Shown here piece by piece: positions 22,723 to 35,298 of a DNA stretch of 64,000 bases. Under the pieces are notes generated by a model. That model had not been told where the DNA came from. It saw only the letters and a list, made by a program, of their open reading frames with translations, and ran no database searches. Origin of the DNA: Oenanthe sinensis (lineage: Eukaryota; Streptophyta; Magnoliopsida; Apiales; Apiaceae). Position 1 is the first letter of the stretch; each line of letters begins with the position of its first letter. The translations under genes were made by a program, and so were the position numbers. The DNA lies in the NCBI GenBank assembly GCA_028671895.1, contig CM053796.1:26596860-26660859 (forward strand). Direction: 5' to 3'.

Positions 22723-23441
22723 TATTTTTGAAGATTGATCATCACTAAATCTTTGAAGACTCTTTTATTCTGAGTGCAACATTCCATGATTTCTCCTTCC
22801 TGTTCTACTTCAATTTCCTTTACAAAGTGACCAAGGACAAGCATAATAAATCTAGTAGAATATATATGGTTAGACATATTATCTATGCTTCCTAATTTTA
22901 CAGTAATTTCATTCAGAAAGAATTTACTAATATCAAAATATCTATCAAACAATAAACTATAAGCTATTTGTTAGATACTACTAGTAATAACATCAAAGCT
23001 ACTTATTTTACTAGAAAATACTTTGCTAATGACATTAAAGAAATAACTCCACTATTTTCTAAGACTCTTTCTAAAAATTTCACTTAAACAAGCATCAAAC
23101 ATGACATAATTACCACTTTCAATCATATTTCTAATTTTTAAATCACTAGGCATGTTATCATGGTTATTAGAATGTAATTCTAAACAATCACTAAGAATTA
23201 TAGAGTTAAGTACATATATGTTACCTTTATAGGTAAAAGAAATCTCATATAAGTCTTTGAATACCTTTGTTATCATTCCGAACTCTTCAACCAAGTTAAA
23301 AACGATGGCGGGTGCACTCAATATTTCTTTTGAAGGTTTGCAATAACTTAGAAATTTTATCAAACAATGAAATTCTTGTGGTGCATCTACAACTACCATA
23401 TATCCAACAATTTTTTTGTCATATATGCATGAAACAAACAT
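22722..23441 (-). pseudogene. Env-like ORF of element C
   Basis: 23441-23052 (130 codons) reads FHCLIKFLSYCKPSKEI.., YVLNSIILSDCLELHSNN and DNMPSDLKIRNMI, and ends RKSLRK then TAG. Homology continues in frame as WSYFF, passes a TAA at 22971-22973, then continues (FDRYFDISKFFLNEI.., STRFIMLVLGHFVKEI) until it is cut at 22722. The same TAG and TAA occur at the aligned positions in element A. Function unknown; the equivalent ORF of SIRE elements has been called env-like. Confidence 0.65.
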
Positions 23442-23773
23442 AGTAAGAAATTTCCTTTTATGGCGCCACAGTTAGTACTTCATTATGTGTATAAATAAAG
23501 TGATTAAGGGATTAAAGATATGAAATACTAATTAAAGTGGGGTTCTTGAGAATATTACACAGAGAGAGAGAGTCTCATAGAATAAAAATTGCAAGCAAAT
23601 GGTTTGAAAGTGTTTTTCTTTCTATTTATATTTCTAAAATAAAGATTTATTCGATTGTTATGTCTTTCAACAATTGGTGCAAAAATACACTGAATTTGAT
23701 CGTTATAATTAAAAGAATTAAAGATATATTGTAAATAACAATTGACATTATACATACATTTATATATGTATAG

Positions 23774-23894
<121 letters not shown>

Positions 23895-24195
23895 TATCAA
23901 TGACTATAATTCTTCTATATTAACGGATGAGAATAAGTCTCCAAGAATTCTATATCAACTGATATAGCTTATCCGTTGATAAACAAGTTTATTCATCAAT
24001 GACCAATATTAATCAACTGATAACTTTATCTATTGATCAATTAAACTAATTCAATTCATCATAAATAAATTTATTTGCAAAATATTAGTGTCAATGATTT
24101 CAAAATAAAACTTATCAGACAAAATATGATCATGAGAAATTAAGCATACCTAGATCAGTTACTAATCTTGTGAATGTGGATTCATCAAGCGTCCT

Positions 24196-24198
<3 letters not shown>

Positions 24199-24276
<78 letters not shown>
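24199..24276. repeat. (TA)n microsatellite inside RNase H remnant
   Basis: About 75 bp of pure TA repeat lying in the TKPL region of the RNase H coding sequence of element C; element A has 'aaaatgtctgcaagttgttc' at this point. A secondary expansion in dead coding DNA. Confidence 0.95.
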
Positions 24277-24279
<3 letters not shown>

Positions 24280-25379
24280 GCAAGTTGTTTTTCACTGAAA
24301 ACTAAATTTAACTCAACTATTCCATCCATGACATGTTCCCTAATGAAATGATACCTTATATCAATGTTCTTGGTTCTTAAATTTTATACATGATTATCAG
24401 TTATAACAATAATACTTGTCACTGAAAATTAGAATTTTGCTCAGATTAAATCCATAATCAAATCGTTGGTTCCTCACGCATAACACTTGTGCACAACAGC
24501 TTCTTATAGCAATGTACTCGGCCTCTGCAGTTGAGGTTGAAACTGAGTGTTCCTTTTTATTGAACCACGAGACCAATTTATTTACTAGAAATTGACAGGT
24601 CCCTGTAGTACCTTTTTTTAATATCAATATTGGAACCTGTAGAGTCTACATTTGAGTAGCTTATTAGATCAAATCCAGAATCTCTAGGGTACCAAATACT
24701 TAAATTTAGTGTTCCCTTGGGATATCTGAAAATTCTTTTAATAGTAACTAAATGAGACGCTCTAGGATCAACATAAAATCTAGCACATAGACATGTAACA
24801 AAAATTATGTTTGATCTACTAGCAGATAAATATAATAAAGAGCCAACGATGTCTCTACAACTTGAAATGTCCACTTTAGCTTCCTCAATATTTAATCCAA
24901 GTTTAGATCGATGCACTGGCCATGAGAGTTTTTTTCCAAACCACAATCAATTGAATCAAACTTTCTTTAATAAATCAGAGATATATTTGGTTTGAATTAT
25001 AAAAATTCCATATATTACTTGTTTGACTTGAAAATCAAGAAAATATGTTATTTCTCCCATCATGCTGATTTCATATTTACATTGCATTAGTTTAACAAAA
25101 ATCTTCCAAATTTTCTCATCAGTGGAGCCAAAAATGATGTCATCTATAATGTCTCTCTATTCCTAAAAGTAAGTTTTGTATATATTTCATCCATACCAAA
25201 GTTAACACATTGATTATTTTTTGATTTAATTGCATTAGAACCCTAACTATTGTAAATTAATTATAAATTCGAAACAAAAATACTTATATTTATAAGGAAC
25301 TAACTTTACGACTATATATTTTATTATTGTAACATTTTTCATATTTGACTTCATAGATATCTCACTAATAATACATATT

Positions 25380-25846
25380 TTAGTTATTTTCCAATGCTTG
25401 ACGGACGGAAATGATGATGCGATGTTTGATGGGCTTCTCATAAAACCGATCCATACCAGCCTCTAGAAAATCTTCATCGATATAGTCTGGATCACAATCT
25501 ATCCCGACAATCATAGTTTCCACTCCCATTTTCCGCAATTCTCTAGTTGCCTGAGATAAAATGATATATCTTTACAATCATGTGAATAAAATCCAAGTAC
25601 TATGTTTATAATAAATTAACTAACCTGAACACCATTCATAACTGGCATAACAATATCCATGAAAATGACGTCAAATTGTTCACCAGAACGAATACGATCC
25701 ACTGCTTCTTTCCCATTTTCAGCTTCATAGGTTTCAAAATGATGGTATCGTAAACATCCAGCATGAACTAACCTGGTAGTGTGATCATCATCAACTATAA
25801 GTGCAGAAAATTTCATCTGGTTAGAGCTCCTCTCTTCATTAGCCAT
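25380..25846 (-). CDS. Type-C two-component response regulator (ARR22/24-like)
   Basis: A stand-alone receiver domain that accepts phosphate from His-phosphotransfer proteins in cytokinin-type phosphorelays. Exon 1 25846-25625 and exon 2 25550-25380 with a GT-AG intron give 130 residues. FSALIVDDDHTTRL supplies the acidic pocket, FDVIFMDIVMPVMNGVQ the phospho-acceptor Asp, MIVGIDCD sits where the conserved Ser/Thr strand lies, and FYEKPIK supplies the conserved Lys. There is no DNA-binding GARP domain, so it is not type B; the short N-terminus and absence of a C-terminal extension fit type C. A 5'-UTR intron is suggested by an AG acceptor just before GTGAGGAATAC ahead of the ATG. The frame is fully open. 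It lies alone between retrotransposon remains. Confidence 0.85.
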
Positions 25847-26751
25847 GTATTCCTCACCTGTTTAGAAAAGAAATCAATCAAAATTTTAGCTTATTTCAAA
25901 TACATACTTTTTTTAATTAGTTCAAATACAATAAATAGAAAAGCATGTGCTCCACAAAATGTGAGCTCTATCAATTTTTTTTATTCAAATGCTAATAAGA
26001 ACATAAAACACCCATACATTTGTAAAATTATAATTACAAAGATAATTATTCATCATAGAGTATCATGATATAAACAACAACTGAATTGACAACTATTTTA
26101 ATTTGAATGACATGACAGACTATATATTTTATTTGATATTAGCCAAGCTAATTTTACCCTCCATTGACTACCTTAGAAAGAAACAATTGTATATATTACC
26201 TTCTATACGCTAATTGAAAAAAAGATGTATTGGACGATGACTACAACAATAGATGCATGACCCTTTACATGAGGTTACAGATAACCTTTAGATTTTTGGA
26301 GATCATGATATATTATAGATATGGATAACGCATGGATCCGTTTCTATTTCATATTGAGCAATTCTATAAATGTAACTTACGTTTTCAAATTTTATAAGAT
26401 ATACAAAGATATTATAGATTTAAATGAGATAATTTATATATAATGTCCGATATATTATAAATTGGGAGAGAAAAATGTTCACACAAACTCTACCAAGGTG
26501 TACATAAAACCTTGATGGAAACTCTACCAAGGTGTACACAAAATATTGATAGCTGCTCTTTGTATGGCTGTCAATAAAGATTGACACTTTTCAATAAAAA
26601 TTGAAACTATTATATTTTTTATTAGGTGAAACAACAATTAAATCAATTACATATAATCATGAATAAATTCATATCTAGTAATTGATAGTTTCCACTCTGT
26701 CTTGATCATTTCCCTATAATGTATATCTTTCTATTATATAGCTTCCTTGAT
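25847..26751. other. Upstream region of the response regulator; no gene seen
   Basis: AT-rich, no coding signal. 26500-26545 holds a short direct repeat (aaactctaccaaggtgtaca, twice). Promoter elements cannot be assigned with confidence. Confidence 0.5.
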
Positions 26752-27873
26752 CATATTTATTAGAACTTTCCTAAGTTTGCAAACTTTCAATCTCTTTAAT
26801 CAGAATCCTTTTATTCATCAAAACCTTCAGACTCTAACTATCTTTAGTCTCCAAAGCCATGTAGACTCTTATTGTCTTCTATCTCTGAAAATCTTTAAAA
26901 GTACTGATTTGGCTAAGTCCAGACATCACTATTACATTTTTACGAAGACTATTAGGCTCTGACCTATTATATTAGACTTTGATAGTACATTTCAGTCTTT
27001 ATAGACTAATATCTACTTAGTAAAATTTGTCAAATGTTAGCTCCTGATTTATTACCTATTTATTAGCACTTTCCAGTTCAATTTTGCAAACTTTAAATCT
27101 CTTTAATCAGAGTCCTTCTTTTATTTACTAAAACCTTCAGACTCTAACTATCTTCAATCAATGTAGACTCTTATTGTCTTTTGTCTCTGAAAATATTCAT
27201 AGGTCCTGATTTGGATAGGTCAAGAAATCATTATTACATTTGTATAAAGACTACTAGACGCTGACTACTATATTAGATACTGAGAGTACATTTCATTGTT
27301 CATAGATTAATATCTCTTTAGTAAAATTTATCGATGTTTATCTCCTGTATTGGGATCAAAAGATATGAAGATATAAGAATTTAACAAGGACCAGAGTTTA
27401 ACATATTAGACTTTATAATTAGAGTATAAATCAGTCAGAGTTTACTGATTAGGGTTTATCATCAGAGTCTAAGATGTTAATCCCTACAAATCACGAGAAG
27501 ATGAGAATTAATAAGGAGATAAAGATGTCGATTACAAGAAGATAGGTATTGTCAGTATCAAAACCTAACTACATATATGAAACTTTTCTTAATTTATATT
27601 AATAGATTTATAGTCTGTTTAGGTGATTGTAATTGTGCCTATATAAGCACATAATAGTTTTACTTTGAAAGTATTCGAATAGTTATATCTTTCACATAAC
27701 CTAGAAGCTCTTAAGAATATTGTTGTTCTTGAGATTTTTGTATGTATATTGTAACATATTTTATTAACAGTAAATAAAATTTATAAGTTCTTCATATTAA
27801 TATTTGAGTATTCGATTAGTTTGCATAATTGTATTCAACCTCCTTTTTATAATTATTTATTTACCGCGCAATA
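26752..27873 (+). repeat. Copia LTR with internal ~307-bp tandem duplication
   Basis: Ends just before a degenerate primer-binding site (ATCGATTTCAGAGC, 27874-27887; the usual form ends TATCAGAGC) and includes the LTR-typical 'gtattcaacctcc' block and a TATA-like ctatataagc at about 27648. Bases 26754-27055 are repeated at 27061-27362 (for example tctctttaatcag at 26791 and 27098). The whole LTR is rich in TCAGAGTCT/AGACTCTGA-like motifs. The left end (about TATTAGAACTTTC) is inferred. Confidence 0.65.
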
Positions 27874-27921
27874 ATCGATTTCAGAGCAAACTTATAACTT
27901 ACATTCAGAAAAGACCTAAAG

Positions 27922-28935
27922 ATGTCAAACTCAAACAAGTATGAAAGTATTATAATCCCTATCGTGAAGAAAACTGAATACCCTACATGGAGGGTAAAGA
28001 TGCTGATGCTCTTGGAAGCCACATATCCTGATTATTTGGATATGATACATGGTGAAATTTATCTACCCATAAAGTTGATGCCTCCCACTGTGATGGAAGG
28101 ACAAACCATATCAGAGTATTATACTTTAAAGGAGAAGAAAAAATAGACATCTGAGGAAAAGAATGAAGTCCTTAAATATGCAAATATGAGAAATATTTTG
28201 CATAACAGTCTAGACTCTGTGATGTATAACAAAGTTATATCCTGCAAACTGCAAAGAAGGTATGAGATACCCTTAAAGCGTAGTGTCAGGGTACAAAAGA
28301 GATTAAGAAGAACAAAAGATCCACTCTTATTCAAGAATATGAATATTTTAAGGCCAAACCAAATGAGCCTCTTATAAATATTTATGATAGGGTCCTTGCT
28401 TTGTTGAATGAACTAGCTTTGGTAGACAAAGTCTATGACAATAATGATTCAAATATAAATTTTTGAGGTCACTGCCTGAAGAACGGGATCTTCAAATATC
28501 CTTAATAAGGGATAGATCTAACCTTGATGAGATGACTCTAGATGAGGTGTATGGTAGATTAAAGACACATGACCTAGAGCTACAACAGGAGCACCAAGGT
28601 GAAATCTACTTCTCTAAAAGTTGAAGTCATTCCATATAAGATAAAGGAATCTAGTAGGGGAAGTTCTTCAAGAAGGAAGACAAAGGTTGTGCAATCTGAG
28701 AGTGATAACTCAGAATCAAATTTTGTTATAAACACTAACACAAACTCTGATGGTGAATCCATAGACTCAGACATGATGGATATGGTTGTCATGATTGTCA
28801 AAGGTTTCAAAAAGATGAAATACAGGTAGTTCAAGAAATAAGGCAATTTCTGAAAGAAGGATTCAAATTCTGATAACAAGGACAAATGTTTATTACTTGA
28901 ACTTTTGTGTTCGTTCAAAGAGAAATGCTTTCTAA
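27922..28935 (+). pseudogene. Copia gag fragment (SIRE/Tork-like)
   Basis: Starts MSNSNKYESIIIPIVKKTEY with PTWRVKMLMLLEATYPDYLD, typical of the copia gag N-terminus. A stop after LKEKKK and later frame changes separate it from the UBN2-type region (AKEVWDTLK-like; YDRVLALLNEL) and from LRSLPEERDLQISLI and LDEMTLDEVYGRLKTHDLELQ. A Ser/Asp-rich tail ends about 28830. Several stops make it non-coding. It is preceded by the LTR at 26752-27873 and followed at about 28935 by pol from a different copia family. Confidence 0.75.
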
Positions 28936-31900
28936 GAAAAATAGTGGGAGGATAAAAGATCTCGATGAAGTTCGAGACCCACATAATAACATTGAACTAG
29001 AGGAGGAACCTGAGTAGAATGTATAAGAAAACAATACTGCTCAAGAAACATAGGTTATTCTAGGTCTAGTAGGATTCACAATGTTCCCGAAAGATATTAT
29101 GGATTTATCTTGACTCAAGATGGTAATGTGATGCTTGTGGATGAAGATAAGACTCTCACCTACCAATATGCAATGAACATTCCAGATTCTAAGAGATGGC
29201 TAGATGCCATGAAATCTGAGATGAACTCCATATATGAAAACCAAGTATGGACTTCGATTGATCCACTTGAAGGGGTAAAACCTATAGGGTGCAAGTGAGT
29301 TTTCAAGAAAAAGACCGATATGGATGGTAATGTACAAACCTATATGGCACGATTGATGGCAAAAGGTTTCAAGAAAATTTATAGTATTGACTATGATGAG
29401 ACATTTTCACCAGTAGCTATGGTCAAGTCCATCAGGATTTTACTTCCTATTGCTGATTACTATGACTATGAAATCTGGAAAACGGATGTGAAAACTACTT
29501 TCTTAAATGGTAGCCTTGAAAATGATTGTACATGAAACAACCTAAGGGTTTTATTGATCCAAAGAATGTTGGAAATATTTGTAAGTTGCGTCGATCCATT
29601 TATGAATTGAAACAAGCCTCGAGGAGATGGAATATTCATTTTGATGAAACAGTTAAAGTGTAAAGCATAATGTAACGTAATGTGTAATAGTGATAACGAT
29701 AACTCAACTAAGAAATAAAGACAGTCAAATAATACTAATATGCAGCACAGGAATCCAGAAGGACATGTAAACATGAATCATACATACATCATTCCAGAGC
29801 ATTCAAGATGAAAGACTTACTGAACATCAGTTAGAGAAGTTCATTAATATGTTCAGGCCTCAGCAACAAATAAGAGTTCAGAAGATTTCATACTAAAGAC
29901 AGTGTAATGATTTGAGTATAAATGTCAAAGGGTTTCAATGATCAGAAGCAATGCAAAAGTCCAAGGTTAATCAACTGAAACAGAATAGAAGTCAAGGGAA
30001 TTCAATTCAATGTTAATCATTTATGAACCAGACCAGTGAACTAAGCGTCAGCACAACAAAAAAATAATTATCTTGATATATAATAAGAAAATCAGTTGAT
30101 CAAGCCAGAAGAGTGAAAACCAAGTGGTAAATACTTCAAGCATTTCAAGAATATTGTTAAGACAAGTATTACTACATTTTGGTGTTCCAGTACTCTTGAA
30201 GCAATGTAGAGGCACAAGTAAACAAGTCTCTAGTAGTATGTGGCGCCTACACACTGAAACTAGAGTGTAGGCACAACAAACATCATTTCTAGGCGCAAGG
30301 AAAGTTGGGAATATAATCTTAGTGGTTTGTGGCGCCTGCACTAGGAACTTAGTGTGCAAGCGCAACAAAACAACAGGCGCAACAAGAATCTAAGGCGCAA
30401 CAAAGCTACTCTTGCAAGCGCAACAAAGTTTCAAGGCGCAACAAAGCTATTATGTGACGCCTACACTCTGTAAACACTCTACAAGGCGCAACAAAGGACT
30501 TGAGAAATTGTTGAAAAATTAATTCATTGGATTTCCAAAAGTCTACACAAATATATATGGGTTTAATTCGAAAGAATCAGTGTGCATCATCTTCAGTAAA
30601 CACAACAAACTTACGGGAGCTCAATTAAAGCCTAGCATTAAACACACACCTGTATTGTTGTTGTAATATTGATTGAACCCACAGAAGCTAATCTCTTGAT
30701 TAGAAGTGTAACACCTCAAGGATTTAATAATATATCTTTATTTCCCCGAATCGTTGTGTTTCATTTACTATCATTTTCATATCTCAAGAACTCAAACACA
30801 TAATCTGCATTTAAACGAAAATCTACCAACATCATATTCAACCCCCCCTTCTATGATGATTTAGGACCTAACATAAAGAATTTGGGTTTATTCAAAATGA
30901 AGAATAATCATATGTTTACAACAAGGTTAGTGGGAACCATGTGACATTCCTAGTATTATATGTTAATGATATATTACTAATAGGGAATGACATTCCTTCT
31001 TCATAGACTGTTAAGACTTGGTTGAGTAAATGTTTCTCCATGAAAGACTTAGGGATCAATATTTATAGTGATAGATCAAGAAAATTAGGGAACGACCTAT
31101 ATATTAGGGATCAATATTTATAGTGATAGATCAAGAAAATTGATTGGCTTAGAGTACATACATTGATAAAGTATTGCATTAATTTCGAATGAAAGAGGCT
31201 AAAAGGGGATACGTCCTAAGCCAATGGATGATAAGGACCATATGAGTAAAGTTCCATATGTTTTGGCAATTGGTTCTATGATGTATGTAATATTATGTAC
31301 TCATCATGATGTCTCATTTGCTTTAGGTACGATGAGTAAATACCAGTCTAATTTAGGTAAATGTCACTGAAAGGCAATCAAGAATGTTCTTAAGTACTTG
31401 AAGATGACTAAATATCAATTCTTGGTATATGGAGGAGATGAAAAAATGGTTATAAAAATTTATACTAATACTAGTTTTTAAACAGACAAGGATGATTCAG
31501 TGGCTCAGTCTGGTTTATTTTTTGTCTAAATAAAGGTACTGTTGGCTGGAAAAGTTTAAAACAAGAGATGGTAGCCGATTCTACAATGAAGGTTGAATAT
31601 ATCGCTTCCTGTGAAGCAGCTAATGCAGATGTTCAGATTCAGAAATTTCTTATGGGACTTGATATGGTTCCTTTAGTTGCAGATCCGATAGATTTATACT
31701 GCAATAATGATATAGCCATTTCACAGACTAAGGAACCAAGATCTCATTCCCGAACTAAGCATATAGTCAGGCGATATCATCTTATTCGAGATATTAATAA
31801 TCGAGGGGATATACATATTTGTAAAGTGCACAAAAATGATAACATCACAAATCCATTGACCAGGGCTTTGTCACAGCAGAAACACGACGGTCACACTAGT

Positions 31901-31938
31901 TCCATGAGTATTAGATACATTGGATATTGGATCTAGTA
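28936..31938 (+). pseudogene. Copia pol remnant (RT and RNase H), split by a solo LTR
   Basis: 29020-29298 encodes the RT leader (SSRIHNVPERYYGFI, MNIPDSKRWLDAMKSEM). 29320-29535 has ARLMAKGFKK, YDETFSPVAMVKSIRILL and WKTDVKTTFLNGSLE, then GFIDPKNVG up to 29658. After the insertion, pol resumes at 30879 with LYVNDILLIGND (YVDD changed to YVND), KCFSMKDLG, and ends with RNase H 31568-31936 (ADSTMKVEYIASCEAA, SHSRTKHIVRRYHLIR, QQKHDGHT). Stops, deletions and a local duplication near 31060-31130 are present. Protease and integrase are missing. Confidence 0.8.
29659..30873 (-). mobile_element. Solo LTR of a copia element, 1215 bp
   Basis: On the minus strand it starts TGTTAGGTCCTAAATCATCA, has the GAAGGGGGGTTGAATA block, and ends ATTATGCTTTACA. 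It is flanked by a perfect 5-bp duplication TAAAG (29654-29658, 30874-30878) and interrupts the RT reading of the surrounding copia. No internal coding sequence, so it is a solo LTR left by LTR-LTR recombination. 30230-30500 is packed with GGCGCAACAAA-like motifs in both orientations. Confidence 0.9.
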
Positions 31939-31939
31939 C

Positions 31940-32047
31940 AAGTGGGAGATTGTTATTATTTGTGTCCTAGAGACAATACTTTTAATATTTTTATGGACAA
32001 TATTTTATGGATTATGTTTTGTTGATTATTGAATTAATAATTTTTTT
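31940..32047 (+). repeat. Polypurine tract and truncated 3' LTR
   Basis: AAGTGGGAGAT (31940-31950) directly precedes TGTTATTATTTGTGTCCTAG, which matches the start of the LTR at 60074 (TGTTAGTAATTGTGCTCTAG). Only about 97 bp remain before the next element begins at about 32048. Confidence 0.8.
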
Positions 32048-33470
32048 TATTATTTCTCAGAACAATGACAATATAATAACTTTTGAAATGAAAAGATTCA
32101 TACTTTTGAATCAGGAGTTGCATTTTATTCTTCCTGACCTGCTCAGTTCCTTCACAAAGACTTTGAAGTGTATCACATACTTCTTTTGAAGTAGTACAGT
32201 TGATTATATTATCAAACATATTTTTGTCTAGACCATTGAATAGTATGTTCATGGACTTTTTATCCTTGAACTTCATCTTCTTCAGTAAACTCAGTAGTGA
32301 GTTTTGGAATGTGTTTATCAAAAGTAGGAGTTCCATCTGGGTTCACACCTGTGACTAGTTTCATAGAAGTATGGGGACCTTTCTCTATGCAGTTAACATA
32401 GGAAGGGTCAAGAGAAAGTAGATGCAAGTGCATTTTTACTTTCCATGCAAAGTATTCATCTTTGTCTAACACTGAAATTTTTACACCTGAATCTTTTTGG
32501 CCAATATTGACTTATTCTTGATCTTAAACTTTCTTTATATTGAAAGCCTGGCTTTGATACCAATTATTATTTCCCAGAATAATGCCAATATAATTTGTAG
32601 AAGGGGGGTTGAATACAAATTATTAAAACTTTTCTGTTTTAATAATTGTTCTCGGAGTTTATGTGTTTAAGAGAAGATATATGAATAATTAAACTGAAAC
32701 TAAATTGAACAAAGATATTTTAAAATTGTCGATGGATTGATTTTTCCATCAGTGCATATTTTTCTCAATTTTTTTAGATTAATAAAACCCAATTGCGTTT
32801 ATAAGGTTAGAAAATAAATCAACTATTCTTACAAAGTGCTCTAAGACTGAACAGTTGATTCAAGAATATTGTCTAACTTGTATATATTCTAACAATGCTA
32901 CCACACTTGTTTATATACTACAACAGTGTTTACAAAACCTAGAAAGAATATAAATTAATTAATCTAAACTATGATTGCTTCTGATCTATCTTTCCTTTTT
33001 GCCTTTTCCCATTTCTGGAAAAGTACTTCAGACTTGGAAAGACAACTTCAACTTGAGTCTTCACAGTCATCATAAATTATCTTCCATAGATGTGCTTTTG
33101 TCTGTCAACTTCCCAATCAATTGATAATTTGCTATTAGGCATATCTCTGATATTCTTTTTCGATTGATCTTGATATCCATCGATCGATAAAGATTATTGA
33201 CTTATCGATTGATAAATGATATCAATTGATATATCAATCGATGAGTCTTCATATCGGTTGATAGTCTTCAATTCTTTGACTTGGCTTCTTCAATTGATCT
33301 TCTATCCATTGATGCTTCAATATAAAATGATCATCTTTCACTTGTATAATTTTCATGTCTTCAAATAATTACAATTTGACAGTTTAAGTTACACATCAGT
33401 TGATGACCTATATCAATCGACTCTAACATCAATTGATGAGAATAATATCAATTGACTTCACCTTACCAGA
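32048..33470 (-). mobile_element. Copia fragment E: LTR, primer-binding site and gag start
   Basis: Minus strand: LTR 33470-32566 (same family as 936-2128, right end ..GGGAAATAATA), then PBS ATTGGTATCAAAGCCAGG (32565-32548, complementary to initiator Met tRNA type), then gag pieces 32472-32260 (MLDKDEYFAWKVKMHLHLLS) and 32336-32085 (MNILFNGLDKNMFDNIINC, CDTLQSLCEGTEQVRKNKM). Gag is cut at about 32085 and followed by a ~28-bp block that again resembles the LTR end (tattatttctcagaacaatg). The LTR carries ATCAATTGATGGATA-like motifs at 33100-33450. The upper end is truncated by gypsy DNA. Confidence 0.8.
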
Positions 33471-34050
33471 AACAATATGCCTAAAAAATGCAACTTGCTC
33501 CAACTAGAATTCACACTTTGAAAGTTTTGCAAACAATTTCTTCTTTCTCAATATTTCAAGTACAATGCGTAAATGAACCTCATGTTCTTCTTTACTCCTA
33601 GAGCATATCAAGATATCATCAATGAAAATCACAATGAACTTATCAAACTAATCATGAAGGACGCGATTCATCAAATCCATAAATATTGTTGGTGCATTCG
33701 TCAACTTAAAAAACATCACAAGAATCTCATAATGACCATATCAAGTACGAAATGTTGTCTTCAGAATATCTTCATTTCTTACTAGTAACTGATGATAACT
33801 CAATCTCAAATCTATCTTTGAAAAATACTTCACCCCTTGTAACTGATCGAACAAGTCATCAATGCGTGGTAAAAGATACTGTTTCTAACAGTCACCTTGT
33901 TCAACTCCTTGTAGTTAATACACAATCTCAAAGAGCCGTCTTTCTTCTTCACAAATAATACTAGAGTGCCCCATGGAGATACACTCGGCCTGATAAATCC
34001 TTTATTCAACAAGTCTTGTAGCTATTCTTTTAATTCCTATAACTTTACTA
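33471..34050 (-). pseudogene. Ty3/gypsy reverse transcriptase fragment
   Basis: Minus strand from 34050: LLNKGFIRPSVSPWGTLVLF, VKKKDGSLRLCINYKELNKV, with the FIDDI catalytic box near 33620 (gatatcatcaatgaa in plus orientation) and the palm tail EILRKKKLFAKLSKCEF near 33500. Frameshifts are frequent. The motifs GFIRPS..WGAPVLFV and LRLCIDYRELN are diagnostic of plant gypsy chromoviruses. RNase H and integrase are absent, as the element is cut at 33471. Confidence 0.85.
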
Positions 34051-35298
34051 GTGTCATTGTATACAATGATTATAAATAACTTCAGCCATTATGACAAATT
34101 CAAGAATAACCGATACATTTGTGTCCTTCGGACTTGCGAAACCACGAATTTGCCCTCGAAATCCCATGATTTACACTTCCTCATGCGCACACGTGGGTGG
34201 TGGAGCAACACCATACTAACACAACTTTTCATATCTTACGAGTATTCTCAAACCTACAATTCTAAAATACATCCATTACTTTCTTTTTATACTCCAACAT
34301 CTCTAGTTATATGGAACCACTTAGGTTAGATCTCAATTCATATTTAAATCTCTCATTTAAAAATATCTCACGAACCCTTCAAGCAATCCAACCTAACAAA
34401 CTTTTTTTATGTAATTTAAAATATTATCATCATCATTCCACCTAATTAAATATAACATCCTGAGGTAAGCTTTCTTATGCACAATTGAGAAATATTACAA
34501 GCCAGATACATTATTAAACCATTTTTAACCTATTGTCATCTTGAAATCACTTCATATAGTCTTATTCACATTTCGGCACCACATTCCAAATTTTATATAT
34601 CTGATTTCACATCTTACCATGGTAGCGAACCTAATACCTCTTTACATTTAACTCAATGGTAGTTAATAATCCTTAATATGTAGCTCATCGTATCCCTGGT
34701 GGAAGTCTTAAAGCCATGCAATTCTTAGCCAAAAGTTATCTTACTTGTAAAGCCAAAATAATTCTAAATACACCTTTCATCATATTCAATTACTAACATA
34801 CTTACAGTTTCGTAGATCGTTCACTTTCCTTCTCAATCAATTACTCCAAAATATTATATCAATAAATCCGTAAATATTTAATATCGAGGTCATGCATCAC
34901 TATCAAAAATAAGTTTGCCTAGATAAGTATATCTTATAAATTCTTAACACTTTTGATAATTATCACGAAGGCACATAAAAGGATTCATTTACGAAGACTA
35001 AAAGGAAAGATTCTTAAGCGATGAGAAATAAACAACAAAATGAGTCAAAACATATTCAAATAATGTAAAAGCTCCACGTCTAAAAAGGATTCACAATATC
35101 AAATACAGATATGAATGGAGTTCGCAGAAAGAGACAAGCTGAAATATTTTATAAAATTTTATAAGAATGAAATAATATTGAAATGAACACAACTAAATGA
35201 ATCTCAAAATAGAATACCCATCCTAACGACTACCCAAACTCACAGGTCAACCTAAATAGGTTTTCTATAAGAAAGAACCTAAGCTCTGATGCCATCTC
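34051..35298 (-). other. Gypsy leader/degraded gag region with primer-binding site
   Basis: Little coding signal survives. Just inside the LTR is TGGCATCAGAGCTT (35294-35281, minus strand), the usual Met-tRNA primer-binding site preceded by AGAGA. The remaining 1.2 kb is AT-rich leader and unrecognisable gag/protease remains. Confidence 0.6.

Noticed and set aside
28580..28984. 134-residue minus-strand ORF
   Set aside because: Antisense of the Ser/Asp-rich copia gag tail.
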